Shown here one piece after another: positions 47,538 through 54,983 of a DNA stretch of 54,983 nucleotides; positions within the stretch are counted from its first letter, which is position 1; each line of letters starts with the position of its first letter. The notes under the pieces are model-generated. The model did not search any database, was not told the origin of the DNA, and worked only from the letters and a program-made list of their open reading frames with translations. Source of the stretch: DASQGA01 sp035535315 (GTDB taxonomy: Bacteria; Actinomycetota; Thermoleophilia; Gaiellales; Gaiellaceae); contig DATLQD010000157.1 of the NCBI GenBank assembly GCA_035535315.1, positions 1-54,983 on the forward strand, given 5' to 3'. The translations under genes and the position numbers were made by a program.

Positions 47538-49376
47538 GAGTTGTCCGAGTTCTTCGCGGGCGTGCCGATGGGCTGCAATCGTGTCCGCGTCCGCCCAATC
47601 CTCCGCCAGCCGCGTCTCGAGCGACGCGATCAGCGCTTCTTGCGCGTGGATCCGGCTTTCGATCTCGTCGAGAGGGCGAGGGCGATTCTTCCGGCTGTCG
47701 GAGGGCGGCTTTGCCTTCTTCTCCTTGGCCTGGCGTTCGGGCGGAGCCGCTTCGCGCTCCTCGCGCTGGCGGAGGTAGTCGGCCCACCCGCCGTCGTAAA
47801 CGCGGATCGTCCCCTCCTCGACGGCGGCGGTCCTCTGAGCGATCGCATCGAGGAGCGCACGATCGTGCGAGACGAGGAGAACAGTTCCAGGGAATCCTTC
47901 GAGGGCTTCCTCGAGGGCCTCGCGGCTTTCCAGGTCGAGGTGGTTGGTCGGCTCGTCGAGGACGAGGAAGTTCGCTCCGGAGGCGACCAGGATTGCCAGT
48001 GCGAGCCGGCGCCGCTCGCCTCCGGAGAGCGCCGTCACCGGCTTCTGGTGGACCTCCCAGCCCGAGAAGAGGAAGCGACCCAGGAGCGTTTGCGCCTTCG
48101 GGCGGGAGAGGGTCGTCATCGACTGGACGCAGTCGAGCACGCTCCCGCGCTCGTCCAGCTCCGCCTCGTGCTGGGAGAAGTAGGCCGCCTCCACCCCGTG
48201 CCCGAGCCGCGCCTTCCCTTCGATCTCTCCGCGTTGTCCGAGGACGGTCTCGAGGAAGGTCGTCTTGCCGGAGCCGTTCGGGCCCACGAGCGCCACGTGC
48301 TCGCCGCGCTCGAGCGCGAGCGTAACGTCGCTGAGAAGGTGCTTGCTTCCTGCCGCGACCTCGAGCCCTTCGACCTCGAGGACCGTGCGGCCGCTCCTGG
48401 GTGGCTCCAGGAAGTCGAAGCCGAGGCCGCGCCGGCGGCGCGAGAGGAGGGCCACCTCGTCGCTGGCCTCCGTGTGCTCCTTCTCGAGTCTGCCGATCTG
48501 GGTCAGCTTGGCCTGCGCCTGCTTCGCCTTCGACTTCTTGTACCGGAACCGCTCCACGAAGCGCTCGAGTCGCTGGATGTCCTGTGCCACCCGCTCGGCG
48601 GTCTTCTGCGCGTGAGCGGCCCGCTCGGCCTTCTCGCGGCGCCAGGCGTGCCACGGCCCTGGAAAGTACGTGGACCGGCCGGCCTCGAGCTCGAGGGTTG
48701 CGTTCGTGGTCGCTTCGAGAAACCAACGGTCGTGCGCGACGATGATGCACGCGGCGTCGAGGCTCGCCAGCTCGCGCTCGAGCCATTCGAGGCTCGTGAT
48801 GTCGAGATGGTTCGTCGGCTCGTCGAGGAGCAGCAAGTCGGGGTCCCCCGCGAGCGCGCGGCCGAGCGACGCACGGGTCAGTTCGCCGCCCGAGAACGTG
48901 CGGAGGCTTCGGTCCAGATCGTCGTTGTGGAACCCGAGCCCACGAAGTGTCGAGCTCGCGCGGTCGCGCCAGTCGTAGCCGCCTGCATGCTCGAGCCGTG
49001 CCTGGGCGGCCGAGTACGCGGCCATCGTCTCCTGGTCGTGGGCCCCCCCGGACATCGCCCCTTCCAGGCGCGCGAGCTCCTGCTCGGTGGCGACCAGGTC
49101 GGCCGCGCCCGCGAGCACGTAGTCGCGCAGCGTCAATCCGCGCTCGAGCGGAGGGCGCTGGTCGTGGAGCGCGACCCGCGCTCCCTTCTCGAAGGCCAGC
49201 TTGCCGCCCTCGATCGACGTCTCGCCCGTGAGCATCCGGAGCAGCGTTGTCTTGCCGGCGCCGTTCGACCCGGAGAGCGCCAGGCGGTCGCGGCGCTCGA
49301 GCTTGAAGGAGACCCGGTCGAAGAGGGGGTCTCCGGAGAGCTCCTTGCGGAGGTTGGATGCGATCAGAACGGCCAC
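47496..49376 (-). CDS. ABC-F family ATPase
   Basis: The 626-residue soluble protein has two ABC domains: Walker A in SGSNGAGKTTLL and VGPNGSGKTTFL, signatures FSGGELTRASLG and LSGGERRRLALA, and Walker B in LLLLDEPTNHLD and FLVLDEPTNHLD. A charged linker (RFRYKKSKAKQAQAKL) separates them, and a Lys/Arg coiled tail follows. ABC-F proteins act on the ribosome, as translation factors or in antibiotic protection. GTG at 49376 lies directly against an AGGAGG, with no spacer, so initiation may use a slightly later codon. It overlaps the dehydrogenase gene tail to tail. Confidence 0.93.
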   Translation of the reverse strand: MAVLIASNLRKELSGDPLFDRVSFKLERRDRLALSGSNGAGKTTLLRMLTGETSIEGGKLAFEKGARVALHDQRPPLERGLTLRDYVLAGAADLVATEQELARLEGAMSGGAHDQETMAAYSAAQARLEHAGGYDWRDRASSTLRGLGFHNDDLDRSLRTFSGGELTRASLGRALAGDPDLLLLDEPTNHLDITSLEWLERELASLDAACIIVAHDRWFLEATTNATLELEAGRSTYFPGPWHAWRREKAERAAHAQKTAERVAQDIQRLERFVERFRYKKSKAKQAQAKLTQIGRLEKEHTEASDEVALLSRRRRGLGFDFLEPPRSGRTVLEVEGLEVAAGSKHLLSDVTLALERGEHVALVGPNGSGKTTFLETVLGQRGEIEGKARLGHGVEAAYFSQHEAELDERGSVLDCVQSMTTLSRPKAQTLLGRFLFSGWEVHQKPVTALSGGERRRLALAILVASGANFLVLDEPTNHLDLESREALEEALEGFPGTVLLVSHDRALLDAIAQRTAAVEEGTIRVYDGGWADYLRQREEREAAPPERQAKEKKAKPPSDSRKNRPRPLDEIESRIHAQEALIASLETRLAEDWADADTIAAHRHAREELGQLLGRWEELLDEVGA

Positions 49377-49492
49377 CCTCCTATGGTCGCATGCGCGCTC
49401 GCTCCCGCCGGCCGGTCGAGGCCCGCGGTCGAGAGGGTCGCAAGTAAGGTTTGGCCTATCTCCCGTCGGGCGAGCTAACGAATGAGGTGGCA

Positions 49493-51508
49493 GTGACCGA
49501 CATCGAGCGGCTTTCGATCGACACGATCCGAACGCTGTCCATGGACGCCGTCCAGCAGGCCAACGCTGGGCATCCGGGGACGGCGATGGCGCTCGCTCCG
49601 CTTGCCTACCTCCTTTACCGAGAGACGATGCGCGTGAACCCGGCGAATCCCCAGTGGGAGGACCGCGACCGCTTCGTCCTCTCCGCGGGCCACGCCTGCA
49701 TCCTCCAGTACACGACGCTCCACCTTTGTGGGTACAACCTTTCGCTCGACGAGATCAAGCGCTTCCGCCAGTGGGAGTCCTTGACACCCGGGCACCCCGA
49801 GCACTTCCTGACGCCGGGCATCGAGACGACGACGGGCCCGCTCGGCCAGGGAATCTCGAACGCGGTCGGCATGGCGATGGCGGAGAAGTTCCTCGCGCAG
49901 CGCTACAACAGGCCCAAGGAGGAGATCGTCGACCACTGGGTCTACGGCATCGCCTCCGACGGCGACCTGATGGAGGGCGTCTCGGCGGAGGCCTGCTCCC
50001 TGGCCGGCGCCTTCGGGCTCGGCAAGCTCGTCTTCTTCTACGACAACAACCGGATCACGATCGACGGCACGACCGCGCTCTCCTTCGACCACGAGGACAA
50101 GGGGAAGCGCTTCGAGGCCTACGGATGGCACGTCCTGCACGTCGACGACGTCAACGACCTGACGAAGCTGCGCAGCGCCATCACGCGCGCGAGGAACGAG
50201 GAGGAGCGCCCGTCCCTGATCATCGTCCGCAGCCACATCGCCTACCCGGCGCCGCACGCGCAGGACACTGCGAAGGCGCACGGCGCGCCGCTCGGGGAGG
50301 ACGAGGTGCGCGCGACGAAGAAGATCCTCGGCTGGGATCCGGACAAGCATTTCTTCATCCCGGACGAGGTTTCGGAGCACATGAAGCTCTACGACAAGGG
50401 GGACGAGCTCGAGACCGAGTGGCGCAGGCGCTTCGAGAACTGGTGCGCCACCTACCCAGCCTTGGCCGAGGACTGGGATCTCGCCTGGCGCGGCCAGCCG
50501 AAGCCCGGTTGGGCGGAGGCCCTCCCTTCGTTCGACCCGGCGGAAGAAGACTCGATGGCCACGCGCGCGGCCGGCTCGAAGGTCATGGAGGCCTTCAAGG
50601 GCTTCACGCCGACGATGGTCGGCGGCGCCGCCGACCTGGTCGAGTCCACGAAGACCGCCTTCGACGGCGCCGGAGTCTTCTCGCGGTTCTTCGCGGGTCG
50701 GAACGTTCCCTTCGGGGTGCGCGAGCATGGGATGGGCTCGATCGTGAACGGGCTCGCGGTCCACGGAGGGATCGTGAAGCCGTACGGCTCCACGTTCCTG
50801 ATCTTCAGCGACTACATGCGACCCGCGGTCCGGCTCTCGGCGCTCATGCGCCTTCCCGTCCTCTGGGTGTGGACGCACGACTCCGTCGGCCTCGGCGAGG
50901 ACGGCCCGACGCACCAGCCCGTCGAGCACTACGCAGCGCTCCGCGCGATCCCGAACCTCTGGGTGATTCGCCCGGCTGACGCGAACGAGACGTCGATCGC
51001 GTGGAAGGTCGCGCTCGCGCGCACGGAGGGGCCCGTCGCGATCCTCCTGAGCCGCCAGAACCTGCCCGTGCTCGAGCCCGAGCAGGTCGCGGGCGCCGAC
51101 CGCGGCGGGTACGTCGTTTGGGAGGCCGAGAGCGACAACGGGCTGCCCGAGTTGCTCATGCTCGCGACCGGCTCCGAGGTCTGGGTGACCATCGAGGCGG
51201 CGAAGAAGCTGCAGGAGGACGGCGTCTCGGCCCGGGTTGTCTCGATGCCCTGCTGGGAGCTCTTCGAGGAGCAGCCTTCGGACTACCGCGACTCGGTGCT
51301 GCCGCCCGACGTCGACCAGCGGATCGCGGTCGAGGCCGGGGTCTCGCTCGGCTGGCAGCGGTGGGTCGGGATGGACGGCGCGATCGTGTCGATCGAGCAC
51401 TTCGGCGCCTCGGCGCCGGGCGCGATCGTCCTCGAGAAGTTCGGTTATACGCCCGAGAACATCGCAAGCCGCGCGCAGTCGCTCCTCGAGCGACGCCAGC
51501 GCGTCTAG
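49493..51508 (+). CDS. tkt: Transketolase
   Basis: The 671-residue thiamine-diphosphate enzyme moves two-carbon units between sugar phosphates. Typical parts are IRTLSMDAVQQANAGHPGTA at the start, GPLGQGISNAVGMA, the cofactor motif ASDGDLMEGVSAEA to NNRITIDG, and the pyrimidine-binding FGVREHGMGSIVNG. The start is GTG 49493, following a GAGGTGG. It heads the pentose-phosphate operon tkt-tal-pgi-gnd-zwf, and tal follows 12 bases later. Confidence 0.96.
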   Translation: MTDIERLSIDTIRTLSMDAVQQANAGHPGTAMALAPLAYLLYRETMRVNPANPQWEDRDRFVLSAGHACILQYTTLHLCGYNLSLDEIKRFRQWESLTPGHPEHFLTPGIETTTGPLGQGISNAVGMAMAEKFLAQRYNRPKEEIVDHWVYGIASDGDLMEGVSAEACSLAGAFGLGKLVFFYDNNRITIDGTTALSFDHEDKGKRFEAYGWHVLHVDDVNDLTKLRSAITRARNEEERPSLIIVRSHIAYPAPHAQDTAKAHGAPLGEDEVRATKKILGWDPDKHFFIPDEVSEHMKLYDKGDELETEWRRRFENWCATYPALAEDWDLAWRGQPKPGWAEALPSFDPAEEDSMATRAAGSKVMEAFKGFTPTMVGGAADLVESTKTAFDGAGVFSRFFAGRNVPFGVREHGMGSIVNGLAVHGGIVKPYGSTFLIFSDYMRPAVRLSALMRLPVLWVWTHDSVGLGEDGPTHQPVEHYAALRAIPNLWVIRPADANETSIAWKVALARTEGPVAILLSRQNLPVLEPEQVAGADRGGYVVWEAESDNGLPELLMLATGSEVWVTIEAAKKLQEDGVSARVVSMPCWELFEEQPSDYRDSVLPPDVDQRIAVEAGVSLGWQRWVGMDGAIVSIEHFGASAPGAIVLEKFGYTPENIASRAQSLLERRQRV

Positions 51509-51520
51509 GGAAGGAGAACC

Positions 51521-52630
51521 ATGGCGAAGTCCAGGCTGCACCAGCTCTCGGAGGCGGGAGTGAGCGTGTGGATCGACAACCTCTCGCGCGACCTGATCCA
51601 GAGCGGGGAGCTCGAGCGGATGATGCGCGAGGATGCCGTCGTAGGCATCACCTCGAATCCGACCATCTTCCAGAAGGCGATCTCCTCCGGAGACGCGTAC
51701 GACGAGCAGCTCCGGGAGGTGCTCGAGGAGGAGAAGGATCCGACCGAGATCTTCATCCGCCTGGCGGCCAAGGACGTGACAGACGCGTGCGATCTCCTTC
51801 GCAAGGTCTGGGACGAGGGCGGTGGTAAGGACGGCTACGTCTCGATCGAGGTCGATCCGACACTCGCGTACGACACCGAGGGGACCGTGGCCCAGGCGCT
51901 TCGCTTCCACAAGCTCATCGACCGGCCGAACCTCTTCGTGAAGATCCCGGCGACGAAGCCGGGGCTGCCCGCGATCGAGGACATGATCGCCAAGGGGAAG
52001 TCGATCAACGTGACGCTGATCTTCTCGCTACAGCGCTACCTGGAGGTCGCCGAGGCGTATATCCGCGGACTCGAGCGCCTCGTGGCGGGCGGCGGAGACC
52101 CAACCGTTGTCGCGTCCGTCGCCAGCTTCTTCGTCTCGAGGGTGGACACGGAGACGGACAGGCGCCTCGACGAAATCGGCGGGCACGACAAGCTGAGGGG
52201 GAAGCTCGGGATCGCCAATGCCAAGCTCGCCTACGAGCGGTACGAGCAGCTTTTCTCCGGCGAGCGCTGGGAGTTCCTCGCCGGCAAGGGGGCTTCGCCT
52301 CAGCGGTGCCTCTGGGCTTCGACGTCGACCAAGAACCCCGCGTACCGGGACACGATGTACGTGGAGGAGCTGGTCGGCCCGATGACCGTCAACACGATGC
52401 CGCCGGAAACCATCGAAGCCTTCCAGGACCACGGCAAGGTGGTCCCGAATACCGTCAAGCGCGATCTCGACGGGGTTCGCAAGCTGCTCGAAGACCTGGC
52501 CAAGGCGGGGGTCGACTACGACGACGTTGTCGAGACCCTGGAGCGGGAGGGCGTCGAGAAGTTCGCAGACTCCTTCGCAGAGCTCCTCGAGGGCATTCGA
52601 CAGTCGAGCCGGGAGCTCGTCGCGGCCTGA
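51521..52630 (+). CDS. tal: Transaldolase
   Basis: The 369-residue enzyme moves a three-carbon unit between sugar phosphates by a Schiff base. It begins LHQLSEAGVSVWIDNLSRDL, has GITSNPTIFQKAI, the catalytic Lys in NLFVKIPATKPGLPAIE and ASVASFFVSRVDTE. It is of the long actinobacterial type, which in some relatives is fused to glucose-6-phosphate isomerase. Here the isomerase is a separate gene overlapping by one base (TGATG). ATG with AAGGAG upstream. Confidence 0.96.
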   Translation: MAKSRLHQLSEAGVSVWIDNLSRDLIQSGELERMMREDAVVGITSNPTIFQKAISSGDAYDEQLREVLEEEKDPTEIFIRLAAKDVTDACDLLRKVWDEGGGKDGYVSIEVDPTLAYDTEGTVAQALRFHKLIDRPNLFVKIPATKPGLPAIEDMIAKGKSINVTLIFSLQRYLEVAEAYIRGLERLVAGGGDPTVVASVASFFVSRVDTETDRRLDEIGGHDKLRGKLGIANAKLAYERYEQLFSGERWEFLAGKGASPQRCLWASTSTKNPAYRDTMYVEELVGPMTVNTMPPETIEAFQDHGKVVPNTVKRDLDGVRKLLEDLAKAGVDYDDVVETLEREGVEKFADSFAELLEGIRQSSRELVAA

Positions 52631-53994
52631 TGCAGGTCGGCACTTCCGAGCTCGTCGAACGGATCTGGAACCGCGACGCGACGCTTTGGACCGGGGTCGA
52701 CGAGAACCGGTGGCTCGGCTGGCTGGACGAGCCCCTGCGGATGCAGGAGCGCATCGAGGAGCTCGAGGCGTTCGCCCTCAGTGTGTACGAGGACGGGCTC
52801 ACCGATGTCGTCCTGGCAGGCATGGGCGGCTCGAGCCTCGCGCCCGAGGTGCTGCGGCAGACCTTCGGGGCGGCGCGCTTCCACGTCCTCGACACGACGC
52901 ACCCGAAGGCCATCCGGGCTCTCGAGCAAAGACTCGATCTCGGGAAGACGCTCTTCCTCGTCTCGTCGAAGTCGGGTTCGACACTCGAGACGCGCTCGCA
53001 CATGGACTACTTCTGGGAGCAGGTAGCGGACGGGAGCCACTTCGCCGCGGTCACCGACCCGGGATCGGATCTCGAGCGGGCCGCCGGGGAGCGCGATTTC
53101 CGAGCCACGTTTCCGGGCGAGCCGACGATCGGCGGACGCTACTCGGCGCTTTCGATGTTCGGGCTCGTGCCGGCGGCGCTCATGGGCGTCGACCTGGAGC
53201 GTTTCTTGCTCAGGACGGCCGAGATGGTCGAGGCCTGCCGGCTGGACGACGGCAATCCCGGGCTCGAGCTCGGCGAGCGCCTCGGAACCGGCTGGCGGGA
53301 GGGGCGGGACAAGGTGCAGATCAACCCGAACCCCGGCGGCTTCGGGCTTTGGGCCGAGCAGCTGATCGCGGAGTCGACCGGCAAACAGGGAAAGGGCCTC
53401 GTGCCCGCACCCGGTGAGATGGGGGAGGGTCCCGACCGACAGAGCGAGGAGGTCAGGGTCGAGAATCAGTACGAGCTCGGCCAGGAGTTCTTCCGGTGGG
53501 AATTCGGAACCGCGGTCGCCGGGGCCCTGATCGGCATCAACCCGTTCGACCAGCCCAACGTCCAGGAGGCGAAGGACCGGACGAAGGCGATCCTCGATTC
53601 GGGCGACGATCCCGAGCTCGAGCCGGAGGGGGTGCCGTTCGCCGGGGCGGGAGAGGGCGACTATGTCGCCATCCTGGCCTTCGTCGAGCCAAACGAGGAG
53701 AACGACCGCCACATCGAGGCGCTCGTTGACCGCGCCCGCACCGAGACGGGGTGCGTCGTCACGCACGGGTACGGCCCGCGCTACCTTCATTCGACCGGCC
53801 AGCTCCACAAGGGTGGCCCGCCGAGCGGGGTGTTCCTCCAGGTCGTAGACGATCCCGGCGAAGAGCTGCCTATTCCGGGCCAGGAGTTCGGGTTCGGCCG
53901 GTTGATCAGAGCTCAGGCTGCAGGCGACTACGCGGCGCTCAAGGAGCGAGGGCTCCGGGTTGCGCGGGCGCGCTGGGAGGATCTCGCAGTATGA
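52630..53994 (+). CDS. pgi: Glucose-6-phosphate isomerase
   Basis: The 454-residue protein interconverts glucose 6-phosphate and fructose 6-phosphate. It has the phosphate-binding SIS-type motifs AGMGGSSLAPEV and VSSKSGSTLETRSHMDYF, then IGGRYSALSMFGLVPAAL, the base Glu region and HSTGQLHKGGP near the end. It is short, matching the isomerase half of fused transaldolase/isomerase proteins. Its stop overlaps the ATG of gnd (ATGA). Confidence 0.93.
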   Translation: MQVGTSELVERIWNRDATLWTGVDENRWLGWLDEPLRMQERIEELEAFALSVYEDGLTDVVLAGMGGSSLAPEVLRQTFGAARFHVLDTTHPKAIRALEQRLDLGKTLFLVSSKSGSTLETRSHMDYFWEQVADGSHFAAVTDPGSDLERAAGERDFRATFPGEPTIGGRYSALSMFGLVPAALMGVDLERFLLRTAEMVEACRLDDGNPGLELGERLGTGWREGRDKVQINPNPGGFGLWAEQLIAESTGKQGKGLVPAPGEMGEGPDRQSEEVRVENQYELGQEFFRWEFGTAVAGALIGINPFDQPNVQEAKDRTKAILDSGDDPELEPEGVPFAGAGEGDYVAILAFVEPNEENDRHIEALVDRARTETGCVVTHGYGPRYLHSTGQLHKGGPPSGVFLQVVDDPGEELPIPGQEFGFGRLIRAQAAGDYAALKERGLRVARARWEDLAV

Positions 53995-54890
53995 AGCTCG
54001 CCATGGTCGGGCTCGGCCGCATGGGCGGCAACATGGTGAAGCGGCTCGAGGGGGACGGGCACGAGCTTGCCACCTACGCGCGGAGCGGCGGCGGCACGGC
54101 TTCCTCGCTCGAGGAGCTGGTGGGCCAGCTCGAACCGACCCGCGTCGTGTGGCTCATGATCCCGGCGGGCGATCCGACCGAAGGGGCCTTCCAGGAGCTT
54201 CTCGGCCTTCTCGACGAGGGCGACGTGATCGTGGACGGCGGAAACTCCAACTTCCGGGACTCCCAGCGCCGCCACGGCCTGGCTGCAGAAAAAGGCATCC
54301 ACTTCGTGGACGCCGGCGTCTCGGGCGGCGTCTGGGGGCTCGAGGTCGGTTATTGCCTCATGGTCGGCGGGGACGACGAGCCCGTGCAGGAGGTCGAGCC
54401 CGCGTTCCGGACGCTGGCGCCCAAGGACGGGTACGCCCACGTTGGCCCATCGGGCGCCGGGCACTTCGTGAAGATGGTGCACAACGGCATCGAGTACGGG
54501 CTCATGCAGGCGTACGCGGAGGGCTTCGAGGTGATGGAGCGCTCGGAGTTCGATCTCGACCTGCACGAGATCGCCGGCATCTGGCGCTACGGGTCGGTCG
54601 TCAGGTCGTGGCTCCTCGAGCTGCTCGTGGCCGCGTTCGAGAAGGAGGGGACACACCTCGAAAGGATCGAGGGCTACGTGGAAGACTCTGGCGAGGGGCG
54701 CTGGACGATCGCCGAGGCGATCGCCGAGGACGTTCCCGTACCGGTGATCAGCTCCGCGCTCTTCGCGCGCTTTGCTTCACGCCAGGAGGAGTCGTTCGCG
54801 GCCAAGATCACGGCCGCGCTCCGAAACCAGTTCGGCGGCCATGCGGTCAAGGCCGTCGAGCAGGCCAAACAGAGCCCCGACCCTCGCTGA
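53991..54890 (+). CDS. gnd: 6-phosphogluconate dehydrogenase (short, decarboxylating)
   Basis: The 299-residue enzyme oxidises 6-phosphogluconate to ribulose 5-phosphate and CO2. The cofactor motif is LAMVGLGRMGGNMVKRL; substrate residues appear in DGGNSNFRD and GVSGGVWGLE; the catalytic Lys is in GAGHFVKMVHNGIEYG. The length of about 300 marks the short, mostly NAD-dependent GndA/YqeC type. It lies between pgi and zwf, as expected for the oxidative branch. Confidence 0.95.
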   Translation: MKLAMVGLGRMGGNMVKRLEGDGHELATYARSGGGTASSLEELVGQLEPTRVVWLMIPAGDPTEGAFQELLGLLDEGDVIVDGGNSNFRDSQRRHGLAAEKGIHFVDAGVSGGVWGLEVGYCLMVGGDDEPVQEVEPAFRTLAPKDGYAHVGPSGAGHFVKMVHNGIEYGLMQAYAEGFEVMERSEFDLDLHEIAGIWRYGSVVRSWLLELLVAAFEKEGTHLERIEGYVEDSGEGRWTIAEAIAEDVPVPVISSALFARFASRQEESFAAKITAALRNQFGGHAVKAVEQAKQSPDPR

Positions 54891-54891
54891 C

Positions 54892-54983
54892 GTGACCGAG
54901 GTCGCCGAGAACACCGAGAACCCTCTTCTCGAAGGGCTTCGCCGCCGCCGTGCGCCCGAGTCATGCGCGCTCACGATCTTCGG
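54892..54983 (+). CDS. zwf: Glucose-6-phosphate dehydrogenase, N-terminal fragment
   Basis: GTG at 54892, one base after the gnd stop, opens a frame that runs off the right edge. The visible 30 residues end APESCALTIFG, which matches the start of the NADP-binding motif of glucose-6-phosphate dehydrogenase (TIFGASGDL). Its place after gnd supports this. Only the first 30 residues are seen. Confidence 0.8.
   Translation, partial: MTEVAENTENPLLEGLRRRRAPESCALTIF

Noticed and set aside
47541..49478. A 645-codon open frame on the plus strand opposite the ABC-F gene
   Set aside because: No recognisable domain; the minus strand has two complete ABC domains over the same bases.
49475..51910. An 811-codon open frame on the minus strand opposite tkt and tal
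   Set aside because: Composition is typical of antisense frames (Arg, Glu, Asp, Val, Leu runs) and the plus strand encodes two clear enzymes.
52630..53994. Frameshifted fused transaldolase/isomerase
   Set aside because: The tal stop and pgi start form a normal TGATG overlap and both proteins are complete, so two separate genes are the simpler reading.
1..54983. Mobile element, prophage or island boundary
   Set aside because: No transposase, integrase, tRNA, terminal repeats or change in base composition was seen; the HNH gene belongs to a chromosomal actinobacterial family.

Overview
The window is high-GC DNA packed with genes, many of which overlap by 1-4 bases (ATGA, GTGA, TGATG) and start with GTG or TTG. 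The gene content points to a deep-branching actinobacterium, most likely of the Thermoleophilia/Gaiellales type: an actinobacterial FhaA-FhaB-PstP-RodA-PbpA-PknB cell-wall cluster, PdtaS/PdtaR-like signalling, a dCTP deaminase of the mycobacterial type, an actinobacterial HNH protein and a SUF system with SufU. This lineage call is inference; no rRNA gene is present. No tRNA, CRISPR array, insertion sequence or prophage was found, and no gene-free stretch exceeds 300 bases.

Layout. 1-2.9 kb: a DUF6766 membrane protein with a tiny upstream ORF, then divergently a lipoprotein, an Nramp-like transporter with altered metal-site motifs, two PRC-barrel proteins and a remnant of a Ku gene. 3.0-8.1 kb: an A2-type caa3 cytochrome oxidase operon (ctaC with fused cytochrome c, ctaD, ctaE) with universal-stress-protein genes interleaved; a diheme cytochrome c lies convergent to it. 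8.8-12.4 kb (minus): STAS protein, TPR protein, amidohydrolase, TatC, TatA. 12.5-19.5 kb: a SUF iron-sulfur operon (sufC, sufB, VOC, sufD, MFS, sufS, sufU, Rieske). 19.5-23.5 kb: a small hypothetical protein, an O-methyltransferase, a stand-alone structured RNA with a 13-residue ORF, an NDUFA9-like protein, dcd and gabT. 23.5-35 kb: three membrane Ser/Thr kinases around the cell-wall cluster. 35-37.7 kb: a membrane hypothetical, DUF4446, GNAT and HNH proteins. 37.7-47.5 kb: a nitrogen region with two glutamine synthetases, an ABC exporter, a flavin amine oxidase, a HisKA_2 sensor kinase, a cupin, an ANTAR response regulator and a Glu/Leu-type dehydrogenase. 47.5-55 kb: an ABC-F protein and a tkt-tal-pgi-gnd-zwf operon that runs off the end of the window.

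How the parts work together. The most interesting signal is that both glutamine synthetase genes, on opposite strands 2 kb apart, are preceded by a short hexaloop hairpin overlapping a Rho-independent terminator. That is the architecture of ANTAR-controlled attenuators, and an ANTAR regulator with its probable partner kinase is encoded just downstream of the second synthetase. The first synthetase has Phe where related enzymes carry the adenylylated Tyr. The nitrogen genes may therefore be controlled by RNA antitermination rather than by enzyme modification (hypothesis). Other leads are the RNA at 20475-20651 with near-complete anti-Shine-Dalgarno complementarity, a folded intergenic RNA at 42573-42686, the Ku remnant, a 23-bp element shared by two distant promoters, and two probable CTG starts overlapping TGA stops.
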